A DNA stretch of 64,000 bases from Aporhodopirellula rubra. Its GTDB lineage: Bacteria; Planctomycetota; Planctomycetia; Pirellulales; Pirellulaceae. Numbering within the stretch: the first letter of the stretch is position 1; each line of letters begins with the position of its first letter. The translations under genes and the position numbers were made by a program. Under the pieces are notes generated by a model. The model ran no database searches. It was not told the DNA's origin and saw only the letters and a program-made list of their open reading frames with translations. Of this stretch, positions 46,474 to 54,658 are shown one piece after another. The stretch covers positions 248,001 through 312,000 of the forward strand of contig NZ_JACHXU010000001.1 of assembly GCF_014192335.1 (NCBI RefSeq), read 5' to 3'.

Positions 46474-47271
46474 TTAGGACGAAACCAGCCCGCCGAAGCG
46501 ACGGGTGCGCTCACCGAAGTCCGCCAAGGCTTCATGGAAGTCGGCGTCCTCAAACTCGGGCCAGCATTTCTGCGTGAACCACAATTCCGCGTAACTGATT
46601 TGCCAAAGCAGGAAATTGCTGATCCGCATGTCGCCGCCGGTGCGGATCATCAGGTCGACTTCCGCGAGTCCCTCGGTGTCGAGTTTGCCTGCAATCGCCG
46701 ATTCATCGATCGATTCCGGCGAAACGTTGCCGTCCAGTGCATCCTGGACCAGTTTGCGAGTGGCGCGAGCGAGTTCGTCTCGTCCGCCGTAATCAACGGC
46801 GAGAACGAGTTCGGTGCCGGTGTTGTCGCGGCAAAGCTTTTGAGTCCGTTCGACCTCTCGCAACACCTTCGCGTCGAGCCGGTCGACACGTCCGATGAAC
46901 CGCAGACGAAGGTTCTGTTCCAACAAAGTGCGTCGTTCTTCGATCAAATATTGACGCAGCAAGTGCATCAGGAAGTCGAGTTCCGTCTTGGGGCGTTTCC
47001 AGTTTTCGCTCGACAGACAATAGAGAGTCAGTGCGTCGAGTTTCAGCCGCGATGCGAGTTCGGTGGTCCGGCGAACCGTTGCGACGCCCCGCCGGTGCCC
47101 TTCGATTCGCGGCAAACCTCGGCTCTGAGCCCACCGCCCGTTGCCGTCCATGATGATCGCGACGTGGCGAGGTGCGGAGCCAGAGGATGCGGACTCGGCT
47201 GAGGCGGGCGACGTTGAGGGCGTCTCCGGGTTCAAGGGTTCGTCCGGGGTCGAAGGGCGTGAGATTGACAT
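46474..47271 (-). CDS. uppS: isoprenyl transferase (undecaprenyl diphosphate synthase)
   Basis: The protein has 265 residues from the ATG at 47271, with a Ser/Pro-rich leader of about 34 residues before the enzyme core. Conserved cis-prenyltransferase motifs are present: IIMDGNGRWAQSRG (catalytic Asp), GHRRG, LTLYCLSSENWKRP, and DLMIRTGGDMRISNFLLWQ with YAELWF. It makes the C55 lipid carrier for cell-wall and envelope glycan synthesis in the cytoplasm. It starts 38 bases after the LarA-like gene on the same strand. Confidence 0.93.
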   Translation of the reverse strand: MSISRPSTPDEPLNPETPSTSPASAESASSGSAPRHVAIIMDGNGRWAQSRGLPRIEGHRRGVATVRRTTELASRLKLDALTLYCLSSENWKRPKTELDFLMHLLRQYLIEERRTLLEQNLRLRFIGRVDRLDAKVLREVERTQKLCRDNTGTELVLAVDYGGRDELARATRKLVQDALDGNVSPESIDESAIAGKLDTEGLAEVDLMIRTGGDMRISNFLLWQISYAELWFTQKCWPEFEDADFHEALADFGERTRRFGGLVSS

Positions 47272-47309
47272 TGAAACGATCGAAAAGTCAGTGTGCGGTT
47301 TGAGCGAGG

Positions 47310-48578
47310 TCAGTCCAACGGGGCTTCCCACAAACCGAGTGCGGGGTTCTGAACGAAGTAGAATTCCGTCCCGTCGATGTCCTCATGGAAGCCATCCTGC
47401 AACGTGTTGATATCATATCGTTGCATCAGAGCATTCAAATCGCCTGGGATGAACCCGACCGAGCGGATTTCCTCGTCGGTGAGTTTTCCTGCCGCGTAAA
47501 CCACATCGAAACGGTTTTCCGGTGACCCGTGGACGAGGTGTGCGGCGGCTGACGGGTCGCCGGCGAGGTCCTTGTTTTCGGCGACCAACTGCATGACTTC
47601 GCTCTTGGTGCGATATCCGTATTTGCGGATCAGTTGATCGATCCGTTTGTCTTCGCCGAACTCTTCGACGGCCGGTCCGAGTACGGTGAGACGCCCGCCG
47701 GTCGCAATCGCTTTGCGGGTCCGGTAGATCGCTTTATTGCCCAACCACGTGCTCTTGAATTCACTCGGGTCGAGATACGCCACAACGTGTTTCGGTGCCC
47801 GTGGCAGGTGCCTGATGTTGACTTGGCGTGACAGTTCGGCGGCCGCGTAAAAGGTTTCGTGGTCGTCGCCGATATAAAGACCCCGCATTAACTTCGTACC
47901 GTCCTTGAGCAATTCGATCACCGTCAAGGCATAGAGCAGCGGCATGTCCTGGCAGAAGTGATCCTGAGCGTAGTTGAGAATTTGGCGGAGAGGAGTGTCG
48001 GCGATTCCCAATGTTTGGTCGATGCCGACCATCGCGCTGAGGTAATGGCTTTCGTTGATCCCCGAAACGCCGCCGGTGCCCACGAATACATTTTTGTTGT
48101 AGTTGGCCATGCCGATGACCTCGTGGGGGACGACTTGGCCGATCGAAAAGATCAGGTCGTGGTTACCGTCACGCAGTAATTTATTGACCTCCGCGGGCCA
48201 ACTCTTCGTGTAGATGCCGTCGGTGGCATTGGAAACGAAATCGGCGGGAACCTCGCCCAATTGCACGACGTCATCTCGCCATCGGTGTGGACGAAACAGA
48301 TCGTGAGGGATGCCCGGGAACATGTGATCGAGCTGCGCCGGCGTCATCGCGGAATGGGTTCCGAGGGCCGGCATGATGTCGGTCACGCGATCGCCCAACA
48401 GTTCGTGAGACAGGACCGTCAGTTCGCCTGCTCGGCTGAACAAACGCGTCTGGTCGGGTGGCAACAGCAGCACCTTCTTCGGCGCCGAGATCGCTGCAAA
48501 TGTCGTTTCCAACGCCGAACGAAGATCGTCCGTTGTCAGAGAGGTCGTGGGTGAACCGTTGGCGTAATAAATGGTCAC
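47310..48578 (-). CDS. LarA-like nickel-pincer racemase family protein (DUF2088)
   Basis: The protein has 422 residues, about family length. It shows LLPPDQTRLFSRAGELT, ALGTHSAMT, VVPHEVIGMANYNKNVFVG with the His and Lys expected to hold the nickel-pincer cofactor, and GGRLTVLGPAVEEFGED. LarA racemises lactate; homologues act on other 2-hydroxyacids. The larB, larC and larE cofactor-synthesis genes are not in the window. The substrate cannot be read from sequence. Confidence 0.85.
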   Translation of the reverse strand: MTIYYANGSPTTSLTTDDLRSALETTFAAISAPKKVLLLPPDQTRLFSRAGELTVLSHELLGDRVTDIMPALGTHSAMTPAQLDHMFPGIPHDLFRPHRWRDDVVQLGEVPADFVSNATDGIYTKSWPAEVNKLLRDGNHDLIFSIGQVVPHEVIGMANYNKNVFVGTGGVSGINESHYLSAMVGIDQTLGIADTPLRQILNYAQDHFCQDMPLLYALTVIELLKDGTKLMRGLYIGDDHETFYAAAELSRQVNIRHLPRAPKHVVAYLDPSEFKSTWLGNKAIYRTRKAIATGGRLTVLGPAVEEFGEDKRIDQLIRKYGYRTKSEVMQLVAENKDLAGDPSAAAHLVHGSPENRFDVVYAAGKLTDEEIRSVGFIPGDLNALMQRYDINTLQDGFHEDIDGTEFYFVQNPALGLWEAPLD

Positions 48579-48831
48579 GGGGATGATCCAGAAGTGTCGT
48601 TGTGAGCGAAAACGTCGAAAATTGGCGGCCGGGGGAGGTGGTGGCAGTCTACTGGCCCGGCGTTCAGCAAAGAGTTATTATCTTACCTTAGAGGCGTTTT
48701 GCGAGCAGTTCAGCAAGCGTTGTCCGTTTTGAACTGAACAAATCGGCACGCGTGAAATCTGTGGATTTCGGCCTGTTCCGAATGACTCGACTTTGTTCCA
48801 ACTTGCCTGTTCTCACCAAAGGACGAACATC

Positions 48832-49749
48832 ATGGCCAAGATCTTACTGGTAGAAGACAGTCCAACCCAGGCCGCCCAGATTTCGATGTTGCTCGAGGCG
48901 GCCGAGCATGAAGTCGTCCATGCACTCAATGGGCAGTTGGGGCTCGATGAATTACGTCGTCAATCCTTGGATATTGTCGTCACCGACTTGGAAATGCCCG
49001 AGGTGAACGGGTTGCAATTGGTCGAAATGATGCGTGACGATTTTTCGCATATCCCCAGCATTCTAGTGACCGGTCACGGGAGCGAGGAGTTGGCCGCCGA
49101 AGCCCTGCAATTGGGGGCGGCCGGCTACGTTCCGAAGAACCGAATGAGCGAATTGCTCAACAACACCATCATCGATGTTCTCGGCGTGATCCGCACCGAC
49201 GCGAGTTACGCGAAGCTGATCTCGACGTTACGGAAAAACGTATTCGTTTTCGATTTGCCTAACGATCCGCTGCTGATCAGTCCCCTGGTGGGGCTGTTGA
49301 TGCAGGTCAGTTCCGGCATGGAGCTGTTGCCGAGCATCGACATGGTGCGACTCGGTGTGGCCGTGGAGCACGCTTTGGCCAACGCGATGTTGCATGGCAA
49401 CTTGGAATTGTCGTCGGATGAGTGCCCGAGCCATCATGATTTAGCGAGAGACGGCCGATTCAGTGAGGCGATGCAAGAGCGAATCCAGCAGTCGCCGTAT
49501 CGCGAACGAACGATTCGCGTCGAGGCGATTGCCGCGACGGAAGAAATTCGAATCATCATCACGGATGAAGGAAACGGTTTTGATACGTCGACGGTGCCCC
49601 GGAAAGGGCAATTGGATCCCAAGGCAATGTCCGAAGACGAAAACGCGCCGCGCGGGCAAGGGTTGGTGTTGATGGCCAGCTTCGTTGACGAATTGGTTTA
49701 CAATGACAAAGGTAACCAGGTTACTTTGGTAAAACGTTGTCGAACCTGA
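48832..49749 (+). CDS. response regulator with C-terminal anti-sigma-type ATPase domain
   Basis: The protein has 305 residues from the ATG at 48832, with AAGGA upstream at 48818-48822; an upstream start at 48793 would add 13 residues with no support. The receiver domain (1-120) has LLVEDSP, phosphoacceptor Asp in VVTDLEMPEVNG, and YVPKNRM with the switch Lys. A GHKL ATPase domain follows (about 180-300): VEHALANAMLHGNLEL (N box), ITDEGNGFD, GQGLVLMASFVDEL. There is no dimerisation His-kinase domain, so it resembles RsbW/SpoIIAB anti-sigma kinases under receiver control. The hybrid kinase gene is 70 bases downstream. Confidence 0.86.
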   Translation: MAKILLVEDSPTQAAQISMLLEAAEHEVVHALNGQLGLDELRRQSLDIVVTDLEMPEVNGLQLVEMMRDDFSHIPSILVTGHGSEELAAEALQLGAAGYVPKNRMSELLNNTIIDVLGVIRTDASYAKLISTLRKNVFVFDLPNDPLLISPLVGLLMQVSSGMELLPSIDMVRLGVAVEHALANAMLHGNLELSSDECPSHHDLARDGRFSEAMQERIQQSPYRERTIRVEAIAATEEIRIIITDEGNGFDTSTVPRKGQLDPKAMSEDENAPRGQGLVLMASFVDELVYNDKGNQVTLVKRCRT

Positions 49750-49819
49750 CTTACGATGACTGACATGTTCTCATGGCGGTCTGCGATTGCTCCGACGATC
49801 CCCAGCGGCGTGTAGAAAG

Positions 49820-52363
49820 ATGTCCGAAACCGACTCACCGTCGAACGAACGTGACTTGCAGACCTCGGCAACGTACCGGGCGCTGGCCAACAGTCTTCCG
49901 CTCAGTGTGTTGATCAAGTCATGTGACGGGCGACGCATGTTCGCCAACGAGGCCTATCTGAGGTGGCGCAATCTTCGGTGGGAAGACGTCGCGGGCAAAT
50001 TGGATTCGGATCTTTTCGACGAAGAAATCGCTCGTCGATACAGCGACGACGATCGGCACGTTATCCAAAGTGGTCAGGCCCAACATGCCGTCGAGCAGGC
50101 ACCCATCTCCGATGGCAGTCTCGGGTGGATCGAGCGGGTCAAGAGTCCGATCTACGACTCCAGCGGCAAATTGTTGGGGATTCAAGTTCTCTTCTGGGAC
50201 GTCACGGCGAGGATTCAAGCGGAGCAGAAAAGCCGGTTTGAGCAGTCGTTGTTGCATACGCTGCTGAAGAACATTCCCGATTCGATCTATTTCAAAGATC
50301 TGCAGAGTCGGTTCATCCGCGTCAGCCAGGCGATGGCGGAAAAGTTCGGGTATCAAAACGTTGACGAGATCATCGCCAAAACGGATGCCGACATCTTCAC
50401 GCCCGAGCACGCGGAGCAGGCCCGCAAGGACGAGCTCGAAATTATCGAAACCCACGTTCCCCTGGTCGATCGGGTCGAACGTGAAACGTGGCCCGATCAC
50501 GAAGACACGTGGTGCATGACCACCAAAATGCCGTTGGTCGATGAAGAGGGCAAACCGATCGGAACATTCGGGATTTCTCGCGACATCACGGCACTCAAAC
50601 GCAGCGAAGCGGCGCTGCAGGAAGCCGTCCGGATGGCGGACGCGGCGAACCGAGCTAAGAGCGAATTCTTGGCCAATATGAGTCATGAAATTCGGACCCC
50701 GATGAACGCGCTCGTCGGCATGGCGGACTTGCTCGCGCAGACCGATCTCAATGAAGTCCAAAGTGAATACGTCGATACGATTCGTCGATCGTCTGATTCA
50801 TTGCTTCGTCTCTTAAACGACATTCTCGATTTCTCGAAGATCGAAGCACGTAAACTCGAACTCGAGTCCGTGCCTTTCTCGCTCGTGTATGAAATCCAGG
50901 CGGCGATTTCCACGTTGCGATATCAAGGTGCCAAGAAGAATTTGCAACTGCGTCTTGAGTACGAGGACGAATTACCGCAACACTTCATTGGTGATCCCGG
51001 ACGCATTCGGCAGATATTGATCAACTTGATCGGAAACGCGGTCAAATTTACCGATCGTGGTGGTGTGACGGTGAAGGTGCAGCGTCAATCCGGCAGACCG
51101 GATATGGCGAACGACGAGATCGGTAGTGATCGTGCCGCAAACATCGTCGATGGCGAAAACGCGATAGACACAGGGACGACAACACTCCGAGTCAGTATCG
51201 TCGATACCGGAATCGGTATCTCACCGGAACAGCAGGCGACTGTGTTGGCGCCCTTCACGCAAGCCGACGCGTCGATGACTCGTCGATTTGGCGGTACCGG
51301 TTTGGGACTCAGTATCAGTCGCCAACTCGTCGAATTGATGGGTGGCACCTTACAGTTGACGAGTGAGGTCGGTAGCGGCACCACGTTCTTTTTCGATCTG
51401 GGATTAATGGTCGCCAATGACGTTGATCTGGAACGTAACGACGATGATCTTGAAGAAGATCTTGGTGGTGATGATTATGTCGCGACGAATCCTTTGCGGG
51501 TATTGGTCGCTGAGGATGGTGTGACGAATCAACACGTCATTGCCGGTTTGTTGCGTTCGCTCGGACACGAGTGCTCGATCGCCAGTGACGGACGCGAGAC
51601 GCTCTCGAAATGGCGCAACGAGCAGTTTGATGTCGTGTTGATGGACATGCACATGCCGGTGATGGACGGGCTCGAGGCGACCGAAGCCATTCGGCAGCAA
51701 GAAATGGGGACAGACCAGCATATTCCGATCATCGCCCTCACCGCAGCCGCGATGGCGGAGGACGCGAGACTTTGTCGCGATGCCGGAATGGACGATTATC
51801 TGACCAAACCGATTCGCCGGCGCAAATTGCAGCGGGTGCTGGAGGTGATTCATCCGGGGCCCGCGCACAACCGGCCGGCGTCAACCGGCGAGCGTTCCGG
51901 CACCGCGACGGATAGTTCGAAAACTGTCGACAACAGTTCGCGTGTCACCGTGGAGGGGACCGGGCGATTTGTCCGATCGCCGGATTCCTCCGATCGATTG
52001 GTGTTGGCGAATCAGCATGCCGGCTGTTTGGACTTGGATTCCGCCCGATCACGGATCCCCGGTGGCGTATCGGGGGTCCTGCGTTTGGCGGCGGTATTTC
52101 GAGAGGAGTGTCAGTCTCTCGTGGAACACCTGGAAGCCGACCTCGCCGCCGGGGACAACGATTCGGCCCGGCGAAATGCACACACTCTCAAAGGCGCCTG
52201 CGGGTTGCTCGGTGCGAAACGGCTCCAAGAGGCCGCGGGAGAGATCGAAACCGCGGGGCGAGAGATGCAGCTGACCAACCCGGATGAGTCCGTTTCGCTG
52301 CTGCAATCGTTACAAACCGAATCACGACGGGTGCTCGCGGCCGTAGACGAGTTGCTGCAGTAA
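49820..52363 (+). CDS. PAS-PAS hybrid sensor histidine kinase with REC and HPt domains
   Basis: The protein has 847 residues, no membrane segment. Domains: PAS (about 16-130), PAS with PAC (143-265), HisKA with H box NMSHEIRTPMN (His289), HATPase (N box ILINLIGNAVKFTDRG, VDTGIGIS, GGTGLGLS), REC with DVVLMDMHMPVMDG, and HPt (ARRNAHTLKGACG). It senses an intracellular signal and can run a full internal phosphorelay, ending on HPt, which could pass phosphate to the upstream receiver-ATPase protein. A TTG at 49787 is in frame; ATG 49820 is preferred. Confidence 0.93.
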   Translation: MSETDSPSNERDLQTSATYRALANSLPLSVLIKSCDGRRMFANEAYLRWRNLRWEDVAGKLDSDLFDEEIARRYSDDDRHVIQSGQAQHAVEQAPISDGSLGWIERVKSPIYDSSGKLLGIQVLFWDVTARIQAEQKSRFEQSLLHTLLKNIPDSIYFKDLQSRFIRVSQAMAEKFGYQNVDEIIAKTDADIFTPEHAEQARKDELEIIETHVPLVDRVERETWPDHEDTWCMTTKMPLVDEEGKPIGTFGISRDITALKRSEAALQEAVRMADAANRAKSEFLANMSHEIRTPMNALVGMADLLAQTDLNEVQSEYVDTIRRSSDSLLRLLNDILDFSKIEARKLELESVPFSLVYEIQAAISTLRYQGAKKNLQLRLEYEDELPQHFIGDPGRIRQILINLIGNAVKFTDRGGVTVKVQRQSGRPDMANDEIGSDRAANIVDGENAIDTGTTTLRVSIVDTGIGISPEQQATVLAPFTQADASMTRRFGGTGLGLSISRQLVELMGGTLQLTSEVGSGTTFFFDLGLMVANDVDLERNDDDLEEDLGGDDYVATNPLRVLVAEDGVTNQHVIAGLLRSLGHECSIASDGRETLSKWRNEQFDVVLMDMHMPVMDGLEATEAIRQQEMGTDQHIPIIALTAAAMAEDARLCRDAGMDDYLTKPIRRRKLQRVLEVIHPGPAHNRPASTGERSGTATDSSKTVDNSSRVTVEGTGRFVRSPDSSDRLVLANQHAGCLDLDSARSRIPGGVSGVLRLAAVFREECQSLVEHLEADLAAGDNDSARRNAHTLKGACGLLGAKRLQEAAGEIETAGREMQLTNPDESVSLLQSLQTESRRVLAAVDELLQ

Positions 52364-52457
52364 GATCAGAGGGGAAAACCAATCGCGGCTCGTGATCGTC
52401 CGATTAGAATGCGGCTGGCGCCCGCCCCCTGACTGATCCTCCTATTGACCGTCTTCC

Positions 52458-54602
52458 ATGAGTGCTCCCATCGTCCGGTTCACCCCGATCGCTATTCTCG
52501 CGATCTCGATCCTGCCCATTTGGGCACCGGTATCCGCCCCCGCTCAGGGGCTTCAGCAAACGATCGAAGAGCTGAGTGTTGTGCCTCCCGACCCCGCTGT
52601 TGAGCAAACGATGCTCCGGGCTCAACGTGGCCCCGTGGAGCTCGGCCGGGCGATCTCGGCGCTGACTCGTATGGGCGAGTTCGAAAAACTCAATGAATTG
52701 GTCGGACTGATCGAGAGCCGTGGATACAAAGACCAGCAAAAGGTTTCGATCGCGGCTCAGATCACCGCTGCTGAGCGGCTTCGCATTGTCACTCATCCTG
52801 AAGTCTCTCCCGAAACGATTAACGCTATCGATGCGCTGTTTGCGTTGCGTCAGGAGAGTTTGGCGTCGCCCGATCGGCTCGCGAAAGCGATTCAGGCGTT
52901 GACCATACCGGACGTAGATCAGTCTTTGCCCGCTATCCGAGTTCTCTTTGAGGGCGGCGAGGCATCGACCGCAGCGTTGGTTCAGACCATCGTCACCACG
53001 CGTGATTCGGCCAAACGGGATACCTGGTTGCGTGCGATGATTCGGATCGATGAGCCGTCTGGTACCACTGCTCTCAGGCGGATCGCGTTGTACGGAAACG
53101 AGCAATCTCGAACAGGTGCACTGTCGGCACTCGTCCGTTTGGCAGGAAACGATTTGGCGCAAAACGAAGCGTTCTTGATCGAGATGGTGACGGCGTTGTA
53201 CCGAGTCAGCGACGATCCTAATGGGACCGGCACCGATCCTGCAGCGAACATTGCCTCGCAAGCCATCACGGCGACCGGTGCGGCATTGCCATCGAGAGCC
53301 AGCGTCGTCGAGAAACTTCGTTCACGCCTCGACGAAGCCGCACGAAACGCGAACAACAGTTTGCGAGATTTTGGACGCGCCTCCACGTGGGTCATGAATG
53401 CCAAACGCGACGGTGTGAAGGCTCAGCGAATCCCTGAATGGGTGTTGACGTTCCGTGATGCAGCCGACGCGGCGGCTCGACTGATCGCGATTGGCGACAA
53501 CGAAGCCAGTAGTGTCGTGCGGCAACTCACGGCGATTATGGGGCATAACGTCGCGAACAATCCCGATTGGGGTTTGGGGGAACAGGTGACGACGTTTCGG
53601 TCCAGTGAATTGGCACCTGCTGCCGCAGCGGCAGGGCTTTCTGAAATTGAGTTCATTCTCAGTTCACTAACGGTGGCGAGTGAATCTGAAAATGAACCCG
53701 CGATGGTCGGGTGGTTGCGGATGATTGAGCCCAGCGTGGACGTATCGCCGGCACCCTGGTTCGTCAGTGCCGGACATCACGTTTCGGCTTTAGTGGAAGC
53801 CATCGATCATCCCAATGCGATCGTTCGATATGAGGCCGCCGCAGCGATTGCGAGGTTGAACCCCACGCATGCTTACGCGGGCAGTCATCGCGTTGCCGAG
53901 CGATGGCGTCAGATGAGTTTACTGAGTGATCGGGCAACCGCGATCGTATTGGAAAATCGTCCGGAAGTCATTTCGGATATCGAGACATTGATTAACCAAG
54001 CGGGACTGGAACCGCGTTTCGCCACTTCTCTGCGTCAGCTCGAAGTCTATGCATCTCTCGGCGAAGACTTGCGATTGATCCTCTGCAAACGGGAACCCGT
54101 CGATGCCTCGGCGGTGGAGTTGATCGATAGAGTACGCCGCATCCGAGCCGCTCGTGACACGCCATTGGTGGTTTATTCCGATCCACCGAATGTCTATGTA
54201 GAACGCGATGAAGAGGAGGAGGAAGATCTTTCGGAATTGAACGAAGTCGAATTGCAAGCCATCGCTGATGAGGCTGCCGTGACACCAGATCGATTTGGGG
54301 TGATTGGTGGGATCGACAACATCGAAGGTATCGTGCATCGTGATCTGCTCTACGGCGATTTGGATGTTGATTCGTCACAGCGTAGGTCTATCGATTTGCA
54401 GTGGGCGGGTTCGAGCCGCTGGGGCGATACGTCTCTGCGGGCAGGGTTGATTCGAGATATGGAGCGTCCTCGTTCGGTGGCGGGTTTGTATGAACTGCTG
54501 CTCGAGAGTCGTCGACGCCAACACTTGCCACCGCTCAGTCCTATTGATCGGTCACGTTATCGCCGTATCGCCGCCGACGCGCTTGCGGACATCGCTCGAT
54601 AG
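52458..54602 (+). CDS. large secreted protein of unknown function
   Basis: The protein has 714 residues. A signal peptide (about 1-30, ending near PVSAPAQ) leads into a long alpha-helical protein with HEAT-like stretches: repeated helix-turn-helix blocks with Ala, Leu, Glu and a conserved SALVRLAGND-type pattern. Around residues 578-600 is a very acidic segment (RDEEEEEDLSELNE). No enzyme motif is visible. It follows the kinase gene by about 95 bases on the same strand, though function need not be linked. It may be a periplasmic scaffold. Confidence 0.75.
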   Translation: MSAPIVRFTPIAILAISILPIWAPVSAPAQGLQQTIEELSVVPPDPAVEQTMLRAQRGPVELGRAISALTRMGEFEKLNELVGLIESRGYKDQQKVSIAAQITAAERLRIVTHPEVSPETINAIDALFALRQESLASPDRLAKAIQALTIPDVDQSLPAIRVLFEGGEASTAALVQTIVTTRDSAKRDTWLRAMIRIDEPSGTTALRRIALYGNEQSRTGALSALVRLAGNDLAQNEAFLIEMVTALYRVSDDPNGTGTDPAANIASQAITATGAALPSRASVVEKLRSRLDEAARNANNSLRDFGRASTWVMNAKRDGVKAQRIPEWVLTFRDAADAAARLIAIGDNEASSVVRQLTAIMGHNVANNPDWGLGEQVTTFRSSELAPAAAAAGLSEIEFILSSLTVASESENEPAMVGWLRMIEPSVDVSPAPWFVSAGHHVSALVEAIDHPNAIVRYEAAAAIARLNPTHAYAGSHRVAERWRQMSLLSDRATAIVLENRPEVISDIETLINQAGLEPRFATSLRQLEVYASLGEDLRLILCKREPVDASAVELIDRVRRIRAARDTPLVVYSDPPNVYVERDEEEEEDLSELNEVELQAIADEAAVTPDRFGVIGGIDNIEGIVHRDLLYGDLDVDSSQRRSIDLQWAGSSRWGDTSLRAGLIRDMERPRSVAGLYELLLESRRRQHLPPLSPIDRSRYRRIAADALADIAR

Positions 54603-54658
54603 TCGATGCTGCTCGAGAGTTGGCATCACTTGCTTCACCTCAACTTACGATCGCATCC

